The translations under genes and the position numbers were made by a program. The notes below the pieces were generated by a model. That model did not search any database, had not been told where the DNA came from, and saw nothing but the letters and a program-made list of their open reading frames with translations. Below, in pieces: positions 37,291 through 46,206 of a stretch of DNA of 64,000 bases (position 1 is its first letter; each line of letters opens with the position of its first letter). The stretch comes from Chelonobacter sp050613185 (GTDB lineage: Bacteria; Pseudomonadota; Gammaproteobacteria; Enterobacterales; Pasteurellaceae): NCBI RefSeq assembly GCF_050613185.1, contig NZ_CP192511.1, forward strand, positions 558,001 to 622,000, written 5' to 3'.

Positions 37291-39471
37291 CTAAATCTTC
37301 TCCAACTTCGCCAAATGCGCAATCAGCCATTTAATCCCTTGATTTTGAAAGGCGATTTGTAAGCGGGTGTTGTTATCGCTGCCTTCAACGTTGATAATCG
37401 TGCCGTTGCCGAATTTGGCGTGGTTGACTTTTTGTCCCATTTTCCATTCGCTTTGATTCAACAGGTTAATTCCTGAATGGCTGACCGCACTTTGCGTGAA
37501 AGAGCGCGTGACCGTGCCGCGCAGGCGGATTTCGCGGATACAGTCCGGTGGCAGTTCGCTGACAAAACGGGAAACGATGTGGCGTTCTTCTTTGCCGTAT
37601 AAACGGCGGCTTTCGGCGTAGCTGATGGTCAGTTGCTGCTTGGCGCGGGTGATACCGACATACGCCAAGCGCCGTTCTTCTTCCAAACGACCGCTCTCCT
37701 CCAACGCCATGCGGCTGGGGAAAATGCCCTCTTCCATGCCGACGATAAACACGCGCGGAAACTCCAAGCCTTTGGCGGAATGCAGGGTCATCATCTCCAC
37801 GCTCGGTTGGTGGCGATCCGCCTGCCCCTCGCCGGCTTCAAGCGAAGCGTGGGTTAAAAATGCGGTTAAATCGGTCATCTCGTCCGCTTCGTCCGGCTTG
37901 ATAAATTCACGGGTGGCGGAAACCAACTCTTCCAAGTTTTCGATCCGCACTTCGCCCTTTTCGCCTTTTTCCTGTTGATACATTTGGTACAAACCGGAAT
38001 GTTTAATCACAAAATCCGTCTGGGCAAACAGCGGCATCTCACAACTGTCCTGCTCCAGTGCGCTGATTAACTCCATAAAACGCAGCAACGCCGTGGCGGC
38101 TCTGCCCGCCAATTTGTTTTCTTCAATCGCCAAATTGGTGGCTTGCCATAACGTGATTTGGCGTTCGCGCGTCAGCTGGCGCAAGGTATCCAACGTACGG
38201 TCGCCGATGCCGCGCGGCGGCGTATTCACCACCCGCTCAAAAGCCGCATCATCATTGCGGTTGGCAATCAGGCGTAGATACGCCAAGGCATCTTTGATCT
38301 CCTGCCGTTCAAAAAAGCGCATACCGCCGTAAATCCGATATGGAATTTGCGCCTGTAATAACGCCTCTTCCAGCACGCGCGACTGGCTGTTGCTGCGATA
38401 CAACACCGCACAATCATGGTAATCGCCGCCGTCTTGCTGCCATTGTTTAATCTGCGACACCACAAAACGCGCTTCGTCCAGTTCGTTAAAGGCACAATAG
38501 ATACCAACCGGCTCGCCCTGATCGCCGTCAGTCCATAAATTTTTACCTAAACGGTCGCTGTTATTGGCAATAAGTTGATTCGCCGCTTGCAAAATATTGC
38601 CGGTCGAACGGTAATTTTGTTCCAAACGAATGGTTTGTGCTTGCGGATAGTCCTGTAAGAAACGTTGGATATTTTCAATTTTCGCACCGCGCCAGCCGTA
38701 GATCGATTGATCGTCATCGCCGACAATCATCACCTTGCCTTGTTCGCCGGCGAGCAGTTTGATCCACGCATATTGAATGTTGTTGGTGTCTTGAAATTCA
38801 TCAACCAGAATATGCTGAAAACGCTGTTGATAGCGTTGCAAAATCAGCGGTTTTTTCAGCCACAATTCATAAGCGCGCAGCAGCAATTCGGCAAAATCCA
38901 CCAAGCCGGCACGATCACAGGCATCTTGATAGATTTGGTAAATCCGAATCCATTCACGTTCGCTACGGTCATTATGATCATCGATTTGGTGCGGACGCAA
39001 GCCGTTATCTTTTTGGTGATTAATATACCAACAGGCTTGTTTTGGCGGAAAGTTTTTTTCATCGTAATTGTGCAGTTTCATCAGCCGTTTCAGCAACCGC
39101 ACTTGGTCTTCCGAGTCTAAAATTTGGAAATCTTGCGGCAGATTGGCATCGGGATAATGGGCGCGCAACAGGCGGTTGGCAATGCTGTGAAACGTGCCGA
39201 TCCACATACCGAACAGCCCTTGCGACTGCTCGCGTTGCAAAGTTGCGCTGATCCGATGGCGCATTTCCGCAGCGGCTTTATTGGTGAAGGTCACCGCTAA
39301 AATCGAGGATTCCGGCGCGTGCTCCACCCCGACCAACCATGCAATACGGTGGGTCAGCACCCGAGTTTTGCCGCTGCCCGCCCCGGCAAGCACCAGATAA
39401 TTACCCAACGGCGCAGCCACCGCCTCACGCTGTTTGTCGTTCAACCCGTCCAATAATTCTGAAATATCCAT
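37291..39471 (-). CDS. uvrD: DNA helicase II UvrD
   Basis: A 726-residue superfamily 1A 3'-5' helicase used in excision and mismatch repair. Motifs: LAGAGSGKTRVLTHRIAW (I), AVTFTNKAAAEM (Ia), VDEFQDTNNIQYAW (II), GDDDQSIYGWRGA (III), LEQNYRS (IV), LMTLHSAKGLEF-type VEMMTLHSAKGLEFPRVF (V), VGITRA (VI). The C-terminal KMGQKVNHAKFGNGTIINVEG matches UvrD's Tudor-like tail and separates it from Rep. Confidence 0.97.
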   Translation of the reverse strand: MDISELLDGLNDKQREAVAAPLGNYLVLAGAGSGKTRVLTHRIAWLVGVEHAPESSILAVTFTNKAAAEMRHRISATLQREQSQGLFGMWIGTFHSIANRLLRAHYPDANLPQDFQILDSEDQVRLLKRLMKLHNYDEKNFPPKQACWYINHQKDNGLRPHQIDDHNDRSEREWIRIYQIYQDACDRAGLVDFAELLLRAYELWLKKPLILQRYQQRFQHILVDEFQDTNNIQYAWIKLLAGEQGKVMIVGDDDQSIYGWRGAKIENIQRFLQDYPQAQTIRLEQNYRSTGNILQAANQLIANNSDRLGKNLWTDGDQGEPVGIYCAFNELDEARFVVSQIKQWQQDGGDYHDCAVLYRSNSQSRVLEEALLQAQIPYRIYGGMRFFERQEIKDALAYLRLIANRNDDAAFERVVNTPPRGIGDRTLDTLRQLTRERQITLWQATNLAIEENKLAGRAATALLRFMELISALEQDSCEMPLFAQTDFVIKHSGLYQMYQQEKGEKGEVRIENLEELVSATREFIKPDEADEMTDLTAFLTHASLEAGEGQADRHQPSVEMMTLHSAKGLEFPRVFIVGMEEGIFPSRMALEESGRLEEERRLAYVGITRAKQQLTISYAESRRLYGKEERHIVSRFVSELPPDCIREIRLRGTVTRSFTQSAVSHSGINLLNQSEWKMGQKVNHAKFGNGTIINVEGSDNNTRLQIAFQNQGIKWLIAHLAKLEKI

Positions 39472-39558
39472 TTTGCCGCCGTTCGCTTACGTTTTACTGT
39501 TTATTTATACAGCAGAATTATAGCAGGATTTCATATCAGGGAAATGATTTTTTCGGGG

Positions 39559-39592
39559 AAAGTGCGGTTACTGCAACGCAATACCGCACTTT
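39559..39592. repeat. Inverted uptake-signal pair between the ATPase gene and uvrD
   Basis: AAAGTGCGGT (39559-39568) and ACCGCACTTT (39583-39592) form a 10-bp stem. It is placed to end transcription from the ATPase gene before uvrD, although no long T-run follows. Confidence 0.7.
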
Positions 39593-39623
39593 ATATGGTT
39601 TTAGTACAAATTATATGGTGAAA

Positions 39624-39662
39624 GTATAATTATACGTTCTAAGTATAATTTCAGCTAATTTT
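39624..39662. repeat. 39-bp direct repeat, downstream copy
   Basis: GTATAATTATAC, six variable bases, then a 21-base block starting AGTATAATTTCAGC. The same arrangement recurs at 40771-40809, identical except for the six bases. This copy contains the stop codon and last codons of the ATPase gene (39655-39662). Confidence 0.9.
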
Positions 39663-40725
39663 GACTAACCGATTGATCTAAAATCCATGTTTTAAATGCA
39701 CTTTCATTGATAGACTGCTTATTTTTAGTATCTCTGGTCAGCAATTCACGATTTTCTAACTTACGTACGCTGCCCTGGATGGATGAGGTTTTCACCTCTG
39801 CCACGCCCAATCTACTTGCAAGTTCATGTCGGTTACGTTCGCTATAAAGTGCGGTTTCGCCTTTTGCAATCACTAATAATAATTGCTGATCCAATGCCGT
39901 CAATGCTTGCCACACTTTGTGGTAATCGGCACCGGTGCCGCTTTGAGTCAGCTGAATTTCAGTGGCTTGTTCAAGCGTTAATGCGGGGTTAATAATCATT
40001 CGTTCAATAATCTGGCGCAAGTACATCGGTGTTTGGTTCAGACGTAGAAAAATTTGATAAAGTGCGGTTTTGTCGATGAATGCTTCTGTTCTCTGCTGGT
40101 AAATATCCGCTAAAAAATCGGAAAAATCACGCCCCAACGGTGGAAAATCAATTTGATGCGAAAAGTGAAAAAACGGGGCTTTGCCGTCATTAAACATCAC
40201 GCGCAAATCATTGGTAGATGAGCCGGTAAAAATCACTTTAATTTTATCGCGATATAAATCTAGCCCTGTTCGTAACGAACCGACCACATTGCTATTATTC
40301 ACACCGCGCGCCAATTCTTGAATTTCATCGAGCAGTAATAAGGTCGGTTTTTTCTCATCCGCCAAACGCGCGATAATTTGACTGATCGGCTCAGCCGCCG
40401 TTTGCTTGTCCAGCTCAACGCCACTGCCGGCAATCGAAATACCTTTGATTTGAGAAAACCAACCTTTCACCTTATTGTTTTTATTTTCAGAAAACAGTTG
40501 TAGAGAAGCACGAAAGTCATTATCGCTGTCCATAAAACTGTGATAAAACACTCTGAAACCTTGCATCTCTGCTAGCGGGGCGACGTCATTAAGCAAAAAC
40601 TGGGTTTTTCCCATTCGGCGCGGTGCAAAAAGCGTGAGCGCATGAAAAATACCCGATTTAAAGTTGGCTAACAGTGTTTCCGCCAATGTCGTGCGGTGAA
40701 AATAAAGTGGATCTCGAATCAGCAT
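39655..40725 (-). CDS. AAA+ ATPase with C-terminal winged helix, in a repeat-flanked cassette
   Basis: A 356-residue protein of the STAND/archaeal-ATPase type. Walker A-like FAPRRMGKTQFLLND is near residue 35, Walker B TLLLLDEIQELA near 130, and sensor-type IFTGSSTNDLR near 165. The C-terminal 90 residues (RNRHELASRLGVAEVKTSSI..VRKLENRELL) look like a winged helix that could bind DNA. It sits alone between uvrD and rluA, bracketed by a 39-bp direct repeat and AT-rich TATAATT boxes. Two uptake signals within it show long residence in the family. Function unknown; roles in regulation, defence or element maintenance are all possible. Confidence 0.75.
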   Translation of the reverse strand: MLIRDPLYFHRTTLAETLLANFKSGIFHALTLFAPRRMGKTQFLLNDVAPLAEMQGFRVFYHSFMDSDNDFRASLQLFSENKNNKVKGWFSQIKGISIAGSGVELDKQTAAEPISQIIARLADEKKPTLLLLDEIQELARGVNNSNVVGSLRTGLDLYRDKIKVIFTGSSTNDLRVMFNDGKAPFFHFSHQIDFPPLGRDFSDFLADIYQQRTEAFIDKTALYQIFLRLNQTPMYLRQIIERMIINPALTLEQATEIQLTQSGTGADYHKVWQALTALDQQLLLVIAKGETALYSERNRHELASRLGVAEVKTSSIQGSVRKLENRELLTRDTKNKQSINESAFKTWILDQSVSQN

Positions 40726-40745
40726 AAATCCCCCCGGCTGGATAA

Positions 40746-40770
40746 AATTATACTAAATTATACTCACAAT
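40746..40770 (-). promoter_or_regulatory. TATAATT boxes upstream of the ATPase gene
   Basis: On the minus strand AGTATAATTT occurs twice in tandem 11 bases apart, just beyond the palindrome GTATAATTATAC of the direct repeat. Each can act as a -10 element, and together they resemble an operator cluster. A GGGGGG run precedes the ATG as a strong ribosome binding site. Autoregulation by the winged helix is an inference. Confidence 0.5.
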
Positions 40771-40809
40771 GTATAATTATACAAGTTGAGTATAATTTCA
40801 GCTAATTTT
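40771..40809. repeat. 39-bp direct repeat, upstream copy
   Basis: Same as 39624-39662 apart from six central bases (AAGTTG instead of GTTCTA). The two copies are 1147 bp apart, so recombination between them would precisely delete the ATPase gene and its promoter. Confidence 0.9.
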
Positions 40810-40824
40810 ACCCGCTTTGCAGAA

Positions 40825-41484
40825 CTAAAACTCAGCTTCAACCGCAAAGGTTATCGGCTCGCCGTTAATCGGATGAGTGACGGTCAGCGATTCGGCGTGC
40901 AGGCACAAACGCGGCGCAAGGGCTTTGGCGGCAGGGTGGGCGTAGAATTTATCGCCTAAAATCGGGTGTCCCAATGCCAGCATATGCACGCGCAACTGGT
41001 GCGAGCGCCCGGTGATCGGCGTCAGGCGCACCCGTGCGCTGTTGTTCGGGTAGCGCGCCAACACTTCATAATGGGTGACCGCTCTTTTGCCGCGCTCGTA
41101 ACAGATTTTCTGGCGCGGACGGTTTTCCCAATCGCAAATCAGCGGCAGATTGATAAAACCGCTGTCGGCTTCGGGGTGTCCCCACACCAACGCCTGATAG
41201 TGCTTTTTGGTTTCGCGATCGCGGAATTGGCGTTTCAGTTCTTGCTCGGCTTTTTTGCTCAAAGCGAACAGAATAATGCCGCTGGTCGCCATGTCCAAAC
41301 GGTGCACCGCTTCGGCAAAACCGAATTTTTGCCGCACGCGCGTGGTGGCGCTGTCGAGATATTCCGGGCGGTTGCCCGGTACGGAAAGCAAACCGCTCGG
41401 TTTGTTGATCGCGGCAACATAGTTGTCTTGATAGACAATCTCCAGCCACGGCTCGGTCGGTGGATCGTAATGAATCAATGCCAT
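40825..41484 (-). CDS. rluA: Dual-specificity rRNA/tRNA pseudouridine synthase RluA
   Basis: A 219-residue pseudouridine synthase. The catalytic aspartate is in HRLDMATSGIILFA (about residue 63). LTPITGRSHQLRVHMLALGHPILGD is the C-terminal signature. It has no S4 domain, as expected for RluA, which modifies 23S U746 and tRNA U32. It is 15 bases after rapA, the same rapA-rluA order as in E. coli. Confidence 0.95.
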   Translation of the reverse strand: MALIHYDPPTEPWLEIVYQDNYVAAINKPSGLLSVPGNRPEYLDSATTRVRQKFGFAEAVHRLDMATSGIILFALSKKAEQELKRQFRDRETKKHYQALVWGHPEADSGFINLPLICDWENRPRQKICYERGKRAVTHYEVLARYPNNSARVRLTPITGRSHQLRVHMLALGHPILGDKFYAHPAAKALAPRLCLHAESLTVTHPINGEPITFAVEAEF

Positions 41485-41499
41485 TGTTGTTCCTTGTTG

Positions 41500-44460
41500 C
41501 TATTCCTTATTGCTGACAATCACGCGCAGGCAATCTAAGCGCCAGCTCGCTTGTTGCAACTGTTGCAGCGCTTGCTGTTGCAATTGCTCAAGTGCGGTCA
41601 CTTCGTCCTGACGGATATTTTTATTCACTGCCTGAAGTGCGGTCAAGCGTTGGTATTCGCCGTTCAGTTGCTGTTCGGCGTTGCGTTTTGCCTCTTCAAT
41701 CAAGGCGTGCGCTTTGGCGCCGATCAGATTGTCGCCCCGTTGCAACGCATGTTCAACCGCACTTCGCGTCATTTTCACCACTTTGTTCGCCATATTTTTG
41801 CCGATTGGCTTGAGTTGTTTTTGTAACGCACTCACCGCCACTTTATCCGACAAATCATTGCCTTTGCTGTCGAGCAACAAGCGAATCGGGGTCGGTGGTA
41901 AGAAGCGGGTGAGCTGTAACGCCGGCGGCGCTTGCACTTCCACCACATAAACTAGTTCCAGTAGCAGCGTGCCAGCCGGTAGCGCTTTGTTAATCAGCAA
42001 CGAGACCGCACTTTTGCCGATGTCGCCGGCGGTAATCAAATCAATGCCGTTGCGGATTATCGGGTGATCCCAGGTCAAAAATTCCAATTCTTCGCGCGCC
42101 AATGCCAAGCGGCGATCAAAGGTTACCGTGCTGCCGTCCTCTTTCAAGCCCGGGAAATCCGGCACCAGCATGTGCCCGGTCGGGTGAATGACAATGCTTT
42201 TCTCGCCCAAATCTTCCTGCTCCAAGCCGATAATATCAAACAGGCTGAGGCTGAATTGAATCAAATCGGTGCTGGCGTCATCGTTGGCAATCTCGGCGGC
42301 AAGCTGTTGTGCGCTTTCGCCGCCGTTGGAATTCAGTTCCAACAAACGATCACGTCCTTGTTCCAACTCAAGTTTCAGTTGCTCGCGCTGTTGGCGCGTG
42401 GTTTTAACAAATTGGGCGAAATCGTCGCCGTCTGCTTCGTCGGTTAAAAACGCCTGCAAGCGCACTTTTTGTTGTGCGAAAATCGCCGCCCCCATCGGGC
42501 AGGTTTCTTCAAACGCATTCAAGCCGTCGTGGTACCACTGCGCCAACAATTGTTGGCTGCTGTCGGCAAAAAACGGCACATAAATTTGAATATCGTGTTG
42601 CTGCCCGATCCGATCCAAACGCCCGATACACTGCTCCAATAAATCGGGATTGGTCGGCAGATTAAACAGCACCAAATTGGACGCGAACTGGAAGTTGCGC
42701 CCCTCCGAACCGATGGTCGAACTGAGCAAAATCTGCGCGCCCTCTTCCGCTTGGGCAAAGTAGGCGGCGGCTTTATCGCGCTCAATGATACTCATTTTTT
42801 CGTGGAACACCGCGGCGCGAATGCCCTCTTTCTCACGCAAAATTTGCTCCAACTGAATCGCAGTATTGGCGTGCTGGCAAATCAGCAGAATTTTTTCCTC
42901 ACGCCGATTTTTCAGGAAAGTGATCAACCACTCAATCCTTGGATCAAAATCCCACCACGCCGCACTCGGATTGAGTTTTTGGAACAGCATTTCCGGATAG
43001 AACAGCACGTCGGCGGCGACCTCTTCGCCCAACATATTCCACACCTTGAGCGCGTTTTGATACTGCTTCGGCAGTTCCAATTTGATTTGGTGCAAAGTGC
43101 GGTTCGGGAAGCCTTTCACCACTTGGCGCGTGTTGCGAAACAGCACGCGGCTTGTGCCGTGACGGTCAATCAGATTGCTGATCAGCTCTTGTCGTGCCGC
43201 CGTTTGTTGTTCGCAGGACGATTGCTTGCCGTTGATGATTTTAAACAGCGGCTCAACGTCTTGCTCGGACAATAGCTCGGCAATGCTGTTTTGCTCAACC
43301 GCACTTAGCGTGTTGTCATTTAACAGGGTATTGACCGCGTCGGCAACCGGTTGATATTGTTGCTGTTCTTGCACAAATGCGGCGTAATCGTAAAAACGCT
43401 CGGGATCGAGCAGTTTCAATCGGGCAAAATGGCTCTCTTGCCCCAATTGTTCCGGCGTGGCGGTCAGCAGCAGCACTGACGGAATCTGTTGCGCCAGCGT
43501 TTCGACCAGTTGATATTCACGGCTCGGTTGCGCTTCGCTCCATTGCAAATGGTGCGCTTCATCGACAATCAGCATATCCCAATCGCTTTGGCACAACTGC
43601 GCGGCACGTTGCGGCTGTTGCACCAGCCAATCGAGCGAACAGATCACCAACGCTTCGCTATCAAACGGATTTTCTAATGCCGTCTCAACCGCACTTTCAT
43701 TATTCCGCCGATCAAAATCTTGGCTACGTTCTTCGTCAAACAGCGAAAAATTAAGGTTAAAACGGCGCAGCATTTCCACCAGCCATTGATGTTGCAAGCT
43801 TTCCGGCACCAAAATCAGCGCACGCTCCACCTTGCCGCTGAACAGTTGCTGTTGCAAAATCATGCCGGCTTCAATGGTTTTGCCCAAGCCGACTTCGTCC
43901 GCCAGCAACACGCGCGGCGCAATCCGATGTCCGACTTGGGTGGCAATGTGCAACTGGTGCGGGATCAAACCGGCACGAATGCCGCGCAGCCCACGCAACG
44001 GCGATTGGAACTGTGCCTGTTGATGAACAAGCGCTTGATAACGCAGGTTAAAATGCTCGTTGCGATCAATTTGCGCGGCAAATAACCGCTCTTGCGGCTT
44101 GCTGAAAGAGATATTGTGATCCAGCTCCATTTCCCGCAATACCGCACTTTCGCCGTTATCCAAACGAATCCCGTGATAGCTCAACACCCCTTGCTGTTCC
44201 GCAATGTGCTCAATCTGCAACTGCCAACCCTCGTGGCTTTTGATTTTATCCCCCGGCGTAAACTGCACGCGCGTTAACGGTGCGGAAGCAAAGGCATACA
44301 CCCGTTGTTCATTTGCCGCCGGAAACAGCAGGCTGACCGTGCGTTGCTCCACACCGACCACCACACCCAGCCCTAATCCGTTTTCACTTTCGCTGATCCA
44401 GCGTTGTCCTATCGCAAATTGTCCTGTCGCAAAGGTTGTCATGTCCGCCTTATTACCCAT
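41500..44460 (-). CDS. rapA: RNA polymerase-associated helicase RapA
   Basis: A 986-residue SWI2/SNF2 ATPase that recycles RNA polymerase. The N-terminal Tudor-like part begins IGQRWISESENGLGLGVV. Walker A is ADEVGLGKTIEAGMIL, motif II is DEAHHLQW, and the second RecA lobe has STIGSEGRNFQFASNLV..CIGRLDRIGQ. The exact start is uncertain: ATG at 44460, or ATG at 44442 (MTTFATGQF) after AAGGCGG. Confidence 0.96.
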   Translation of the reverse strand: MGNKADMTTFATGQFAIGQRWISESENGLGLGVVVGVEQRTVSLLFPAANEQRVYAFASAPLTRVQFTPGDKIKSHEGWQLQIEHIAEQQGVLSYHGIRLDNGESAVLREMELDHNISFSKPQERLFAAQIDRNEHFNLRYQALVHQQAQFQSPLRGLRGIRAGLIPHQLHIATQVGHRIAPRVLLADEVGLGKTIEAGMILQQQLFSGKVERALILVPESLQHQWLVEMLRRFNLNFSLFDEERSQDFDRRNNESAVETALENPFDSEALVICSLDWLVQQPQRAAQLCQSDWDMLIVDEAHHLQWSEAQPSREYQLVETLAQQIPSVLLLTATPEQLGQESHFARLKLLDPERFYDYAAFVQEQQQYQPVADAVNTLLNDNTLSAVEQNSIAELLSEQDVEPLFKIINGKQSSCEQQTAARQELISNLIDRHGTSRVLFRNTRQVVKGFPNRTLHQIKLELPKQYQNALKVWNMLGEEVAADVLFYPEMLFQKLNPSAAWWDFDPRIEWLITFLKNRREEKILLICQHANTAIQLEQILREKEGIRAAVFHEKMSIIERDKAAAYFAQAEEGAQILLSSTIGSEGRNFQFASNLVLFNLPTNPDLLEQCIGRLDRIGQQHDIQIYVPFFADSSQQLLAQWYHDGLNAFEETCPMGAAIFAQQKVRLQAFLTDEADGDDFAQFVKTTRQQREQLKLELEQGRDRLLELNSNGGESAQQLAAEIANDDASTDLIQFSLSLFDIIGLEQEDLGEKSIVIHPTGHMLVPDFPGLKEDGSTVTFDRRLALAREELEFLTWDHPIIRNGIDLITAGDIGKSAVSLLINKALPAGTLLLELVYVVEVQAPPALQLTRFLPPTPIRLLLDSKGNDLSDKVAVSALQKQLKPIGKNMANKVVKMTRSAVEHALQRGDNLIGAKAHALIEEAKRNAEQQLNGEYQRLTALQAVNKNIRQDEVTALEQLQQQALQQLQQASWRLDCLRVIVSNKE

Positions 44461-44684
44461 GTTGTTGCCTGTATTTGAAAGGCGCTGATTATAGAGGAAT
44501 CCGGCAATTTATTTAACGTTTTTATCAGAAAAATTTCGCTTAGTGATTTTTTAATCTAAAAGAGCGCAATTCCAATGCAAAAGCTGGCGAATATTATCCA
44601 AATTTTAGCTAAAATCGGGTTACTTATGTAAAGATGTGATATATAATTTCCAAAAATCATTCGCTTATCTAGGAATCCATTAAC

Positions 44685-45410
44685 GTGAGTATTGTAACTA
44701 AAGCCAAAAACGAACTATTTTCCGGTTGGACCCATTTCGAAATCGTCTGGATCGCTCTGTTTTTAAGCATCCAAATCGCCATTTTCGTTATCCAACCCGA
44801 TTCGATAATCGCTACCATTGCCGCAATCAGCGGCATTTTATGCGTCATCTTTGTCAGTAAGGGCAAAATCAGTAATTATATTTTCGGTTTTATCAGTGTG
44901 ACTTGCTACGCCTATATTTCCTATACCTTTAAATTATATGGCGAAATGATGCTGAATCTGTTGGTGTATGTGCCGGTGCAATTTATCGGTTTCTATGTAT
45001 GGCGCCGCCATATGCATATCAAAACCAGTGCACAAACCGACCAATACGAAGAAGTGATCGCCAAGGCATTAACCCTGAAACAGTGGGGAATTGTGATTTC
45101 AGCCGCGGTAATCGGAACTTATGCCTACATTCAACTGCTGCACAACTTGGGCAGTGCCTTGCCGGCATTGGACGGCGTAACCGTGGTAGTTTCGATCGTG
45201 GCGCAAATTCTGATGGTGTTGCGTTACCGTGAGCAGTGGGTGTTGTGGATTGTGGTCAATCTGCTAACCGTCAGCCTATGGACGGCAATGTGGATTAAAA
45301 ACGGCGAAACCAGTTTGCCGTTATTGGTGATGTATATCATGTATCTGTGGAACTCGATTTACGGCTACCACAACTGGGCGAGAATGGTCAAAACCCAGCA
45401 AACCGCCTAA
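44685..45410 (+). CDS. pnuC: Nicotinamide riboside transporter PnuC
   Basis: A 241-residue inner-membrane protein with about seven helices. The duplicated WxxxW motifs appear as WNSIYGYHNW at the C-terminus and NLLVYVPVQFIGFYVWRRHM mid-protein. In Haemophilus, PnuC imports nicotinamide riboside for NAD synthesis, the basis of V-factor growth. The start is GTG at 44685, 11 bases after AGGA. It is monocistronic, with its own flanking hairpin. Confidence 0.93.
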   Translation: MSIVTKAKNELFSGWTHFEIVWIALFLSIQIAIFVIQPDSIIATIAAISGILCVIFVSKGKISNYIFGFISVTCYAYISYTFKLYGEMMLNLLVYVPVQFIGFYVWRRHMHIKTSAQTDQYEEVIAKALTLKQWGIVISAAVIGTYAYIQLLHNLGSALPALDGVTVVVSIVAQILMVLRYREQWVLWIVVNLLTVSLWTAMWIKNGETSLPLLVMYIMYLWNSIYGYHNWARMVKTQQTA

Positions 45411-45419
45411 TCACTTCGC

Positions 45420-45443
45420 TGTGCAGGCGTTATCGTCTGCACA
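45420..45443. terminator. Hairpin between convergent pnuC and trmN6
   Basis: TGTGCAGGCG-TTAT-CGTCTGCACA gives a 10-bp stem with one G-U pair. No long T-run follows, so strength is uncertain. Confidence 0.6.
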
Positions 45444-45452
45444 CGCTTTCCC

Positions 45453-46187
45453 CTAAAATTTCAAATAAAAGGCGTTGGTTAACGCAATAAAATCCGGGTG
45501 ATAGTGATTATCCGCCTGATAAATCACAATTTCACTACGCTCAGTTTGTGCCTGAACCGCACTTCGATCGAATAATCTGAATTCCAGCAAAACCCGCTGC
45601 GGCGCTTTGCCCTGCTTGGTGATCACCTCACACCATTTCGCACAGTAAAGTGCGGTCTGCGCGACTTGTTGCTGCAAATGCCGCGCCATTGCATACGGCA
45701 ACACCCACGCGATTTTGCCGTTAGGATTGAGCATGTTTTGCGCCGCCAACAGCCACGCCAAATGTCCGTTTTCCGCCATGTAACGCGCGGTTTGCCGTTC
45801 CGTATTACGGCAATCGACGCCGATATGAAAATACGGCGGATTGGAAATAATCAGGTCAAAGTGCGGTTGCGCCGCTTCCGCATACGCAAACAGATCTTGA
45901 TTAAGCACGGCAATCTGCTGCGCCCACGGGGATTCGATAACATTTTGCTGCGCTTGTTGCGCCGCCTGCGGATCGAGTTCAAGTGCGGTAATCTGATAGT
46001 CTGCGTTTTCTTTTGCCAAACGTTGCGCCAGCATTAATGCCAGCAACCCGCTGCCACAGCCCATATCCAACACCGACCGCACTTGCCCAATCTGCGCCCA
46101 CGCACCAAGCAAAATGCTATCCGTGCCCACTTTCATCGCACAACGATCATGGGCGACGGTAAACTGTTTGAAACGAAAACATGGCAC
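45453..46187 (-). CDS. trmN6: tRNA1(Val) adenine-37 N6-methyltransferase
   Basis: A 244-residue SAM-dependent methyltransferase (YfiC). The SAM motif is LDMGCGSGLLALMLAQR and the amino-methylating motif is IISNPPYF. FKQFTVAHDRCAMKVGTDSILLGAW matches the E. coli N-terminus. The nearest sensible start is GTG at 46187 (MPCFRFKQF), since the frame upstream runs into cysS; no clear SD is seen. It follows cysS by 19 bases. Confidence 0.88.
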   Translation of the reverse strand: MPCFRFKQFTVAHDRCAMKVGTDSILLGAWAQIGQVRSVLDMGCGSGLLALMLAQRLAKENADYQITALELDPQAAQQAQQNVIESPWAQQIAVLNQDLFAYAEAAQPHFDLIISNPPYFHIGVDCRNTERQTARYMAENGHLAWLLAAQNMLNPNGKIAWVLPYAMARHLQQQVAQTALYCAKWCEVITKQGKAPQRVLLEFRLFDRSAVQAQTERSEIVIYQADNHYHPDFIALTNAFYLKF

Positions 46188-46206
46188 GGTGATAACAGTT
46201 ATAAGA

